Origin: Sediminibacterium sp. UBA657
GTDB lineage: Bacteria; Bacteroidota; Bacteroidia; Chitinophagales; Chitinophagaceae
Reading direction: 5' to 3'
NCBI GenBank assembly: GCA_002299885.1
Contig: DBOB01000005.1
Location: 1-59,520, forward strand
Length of the DNA: 59,520 bases
Part shown: positions 57,745-59,520 of the stretch, one piece after another
Numbering within the stretch: the first letter of the stretch is position 1
How the letters are laid out: each line of letters begins with the position of its first letter
Position numbers and translations under genes: made by a program
Notes under the pieces: generated by a model
The model's database searches: none
Told to the model about the DNA's origin: nothing
The model's input: the letters and a program-made list of their open reading frames with translations, nothing else

Positions 57745-59520
57745 CTAAAAATTTACTTCTAGATTCAAGCGCTCTTTTAGCTCCTGTACCAATGGATATT
57801 GCTTTGCAATATGTTCGAATTTTTGTTTGCTATTGAGTTTCAAGTGCAATGGCACATCTTCTTTTTCTCCTGCATCTACAAGAATACTAAATTGTATGGC
57901 CCTATTTTGAAAACGCTCCCAAATGGTTTCCATTAAACGCATTCTTTCATGTTCCACAAATTTTTGTGCAGTCAATGCAGGCACAGTGATTGTAAAATGC
58001 GTAGGATCTTCTATTTGAAGTGTGGCAATTTTAAAAGTCCCTGCGACTGAATGTTTAAGTTCCTTTTCCATTTGAACAGCATAGTCATTCCAGCATTGTT
58101 GCAATGTCTCCATATTCAGCGAAATCGCATCTTTCACTTCTTCAATACTATAATCGTTTCCGTATTTCTGTTGTAATACTGCTAATAGGCTTTTCTTGCC
58201 GCCTGTTACATTTGGAGATATTTGACTAGTGGAATTGTCCGATGGGCTATTTTGAACCGGAGGAGTAGCCGCTTTTGGTGATGCAACTGAAGTGGTTGCT
58301 GGAGTGGATACTACTGGATTGCTTGCTGGCTTGGATGTTGGCGCTGCTGTCTCAATGACTAATTTAGCCTCAGCGTTCACAACAATATTACTTAAAGGGA
58401 TAATCTTTTTGGTGCGAATAGGGTAATGTGCGTCAACTAGTTTTTTTTTTACTAGTTGGCCATCCTCCATACTTAATTCAATTGCTTGTTGTAAAAAATT
58501 GAGTTTAATTAAAGCCAATTCTACGTGCAATCTTTTATTACGTGCCATCTTAAATTGAATCTCGGATTCATTTAAAATATTCAATGCACTAACTAAATAG
58601 GGTGTGCTAATTTTTTCTGCAGCAGCTAGGTATTGATCTCTCCAGCCCTCAATAGATTCAAGCAAATGCGCGCTGGCCTTGTCTTTACAAACAAGAATAT
58701 TTCTAATGAATGCAGCCATGCCATATAACACTGTGTCTCCCTCAAAACCTTTTTGATTGATTTCGTCATACAGTAACATCGCACTCGTTAAGTCTTGTTC
58801 TGTAAGGTGGGTTAATAATTTAAAGAAATAACCTTCGTCTAAAATATTTAAATGTTCTAGGGTATTCTCATAAGTCAAAGCGCCATTAGAAAAGCTTACA
58901 ATTTTATCAAGAATGCTCAACGCATCCCTCATACAGCCTTCGCTTTTTTGAGCTATCAATTGCAATGCATTCCTTTCGGCTTTGATATGTTCTTTTTCTA
59001 CGATTTCCTCTAAATGCTTCACCGTATCTTCTGGCACAATTCTTTTAAAGTCAAAAATTTGACATCTACTTAAAATAGTTGGAAGAATTTTATGCTTTTC
59101 GGTGGTTGCTAAAATGAATATTGCATAGGGTGGTGGCTCTTCTAATGTTTTCAAAAATGCATTGAATGCACTGGTGCTTAACATGTGGACCTCATCCACA
59201 ATATATACTTTGTATTTACCAGCCTGTGGAGCAAAACGAACTTGTTCTACAAGTGTTCTAATATCGTCTACGGAGTTATTACTAGCCGCGTCTAATTCAT
59301 GGATGTTTAAGCTGGCGCCTTTTTCAAAAGAGACACAACTTTCACATTGGTTACAAGCCTCACCTTCCTTGGAAATATTGGTGCAATTAATCGTTTTTGC
59401 AAGGATACGCGCACAAGTTGTTTTACCTACACCTCTTGGTCCACAAAACAAGAATGCATGTGCTAGGTGTTGGTTTAAGATCGCATTCTTTAATGTTGTG
59501 GTAATATGAGATTGACCCAC
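57745..59520 (-). CDS. dnaX: DNA polymerase III subunit gamma/tau (5' end outside window)
   Basis: About 591 codons are visible; the first codon in the window is GTG for Val of the VGQSHI motif, and about 20 residues should lie beyond the edge. The clamp-loader ATPase is complete: Walker A GPRGVGKTTCARILAK, zinc-binding Cys (CTN, CNQCESC), DEVHMLSTSAFNAFLKTLEE, SRC finger. The lid and collar domains follow to about visible residue 340, then a Pro/Ser/Thr/Ala-rich linker and a tau-type C-terminal domain. An A10 run at visible residues 357-360 may produce a short gamma form by slippage. Confidence 0.95.
   Translation of the reverse strand: MGQSHITTTLKNAILNQHLAHAFLFCGPRGVGKTTCARILAKTINCTNISKEGEACNQCESCVSFEKGASLNIHELDAASNNSVDDIRTLVEQVRFAPQAGKYKVYIVDEVHMLSTSAFNAFLKTLEEPPPYAIFILATTEKHKILPTILSRCQIFDFKRIVPEDTVKHLEEIVEKEHIKAERNALQLIAQKSEGCMRDALSILDKIVSFSNGALTYENTLEHLNILDEGYFFKLLTHLTEQDLTSAMLLYDEINQKGFEGDTVLYGMAAFIRNILVCKDKASAHLLESIEGWRDQYLAAAEKISTPYLVSALNILNESEIQFKMARNKRLHVELALIKLNFLQQAIELSMEDGQLVKKKLVDAHYPIRTKKIIPLSNIVVNAEAKLVIETAAPTSKPASNPVVSTPATTSVASPKAATPPVQNSPSDNSTSQISPNVTGGKKSLLAVLQQKYGNDYSIEEVKDAISLNMETLQQCWNDYAVQMEKELKHSVAGTFKIATLQIEDPTHFTITVPALTAQKFVEHERMRLMETIWERFQNRAIQFSILVDAGEKEDVPLHLKLNSKQKFEHIAKQYPLVQELKERLNLEVNF
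58435..58457 (-). promoter_or_regulatory. Candidate slippery site for gamma production in dnaX
   Basis: On the coding strand the sequence is AACTAGT, nine further A, ACTAGTT (ten A in a row with the last base pair of GTA). Codons are CTA GTA AAA AAA AAA CTA GTT GAC. One extra A (or -1 frameshift) gives AAA ACT AGT TGA; one fewer A (or +1) gives AAA AAC TAG. Both alternative frames therefore stop within three codons. The flanks form a seven-base inverted repeat around the A run. Confidence 0.65.

Noticed and set aside
1..59520. Defence island, prophage or integrative element
   Set aside because: No integrase, transposase, phage structural, restriction, toxin-antitoxin or cas genes were found; gene content is core metabolic and secretion functions.

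Overview
The window comes from the chromosome of a Bacteroidota bacterium and looks most like a member of the Chitinophagaceae (placement is inference from gene content). Evidence: type IX secretion genes (gldKLMN and porT), TonB-dependent receptors with N-terminal carboxypeptidase-like domains, bacillithiol and menaquinone genes, a zeaxanthin-type carotenoid operon, AT-rich DNA, and promoters with the Bacteroidota -7 element TAnnTTTG in place of -10/-35 boxes. Genes are tightly packed, and several convergent pairs overlap or abut at their stop codons. No insertion sequence, prophage, CRISPR array, rRNA or defence island was seen; this is mainly core genome.

Layout. 1-4.9 kb (minus): a partial YifB/ComM ATPase gene, then an apparent operon ubiE-porT-pyrC-mutS-like. 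4.9-10.2 kb: rsgA, a gamma-carbonic anhydrase, a class III aminotransferase, bshA and an M28 peptidase. 10.3-13.3 kb (minus): a free-standing C-terminal half of CarB, then umuDC behind a twin palindromic operator. 13.4-17.4 kb: a Rieske oxygenase and a large TonB receptor. 17.5-20.9 kb: an AmgK-like sugar kinase fused to a RapZ C-terminal domain, a MurU-like uridylyltransferase and an HGSNAT-like membrane acetyltransferase, suggesting amino-sugar or cell-wall recycling. 21-23.5 kb: rmlBCA without rmlD. 23.6-29.3 kb: a CarH/LitR-like B12-binding MerR regulator, an ECF sigma factor and crtI-crtB-crtZ-crtY, with two identical-geometry inverted repeats before the sigma gene. 29.3-35.2 kb: tRNA-Arg(CCG), a small membrane protein, a haem-type TonB receptor, MarC and a BtuB-like receptor behind a cobalamin riboswitch. 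35.3-39.6 kb: an APC permease and a TolC plus periplasmic adaptor pair lacking its pump. 39.7-45.7 kb: gpsA, hemW, a DUF4271 protein, hemD and a thioredoxin-domain protein. 45.9-50.5 kb: gldKLMN. 50.5-59.5 kb: uvrC, a DUF2721 protein, an ABC exporter, engB, gpmI, a DUF4783 protein, a SUI1-family protein and dnaX cut by the window edge.

The main observations for follow-up are a ten-A slippery run in dnaX with stop codons immediately downstream in both alternative frames; a UmuD homologue in which the catalytic Ser and Lys and the cleavage-site Cys are all replaced; the kinase-RapZ fusion beside a MurU-like gene; the twin dyads before the carotenoid sigma factor; a start-codon-sequestering hairpin below the B12 riboswitch; and a GldK without a lipobox cysteine. 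No wholly new multi-gene system can be claimed from sequence alone. The kinase-RapZ module and the sigma/CarH control region are the closest candidates.
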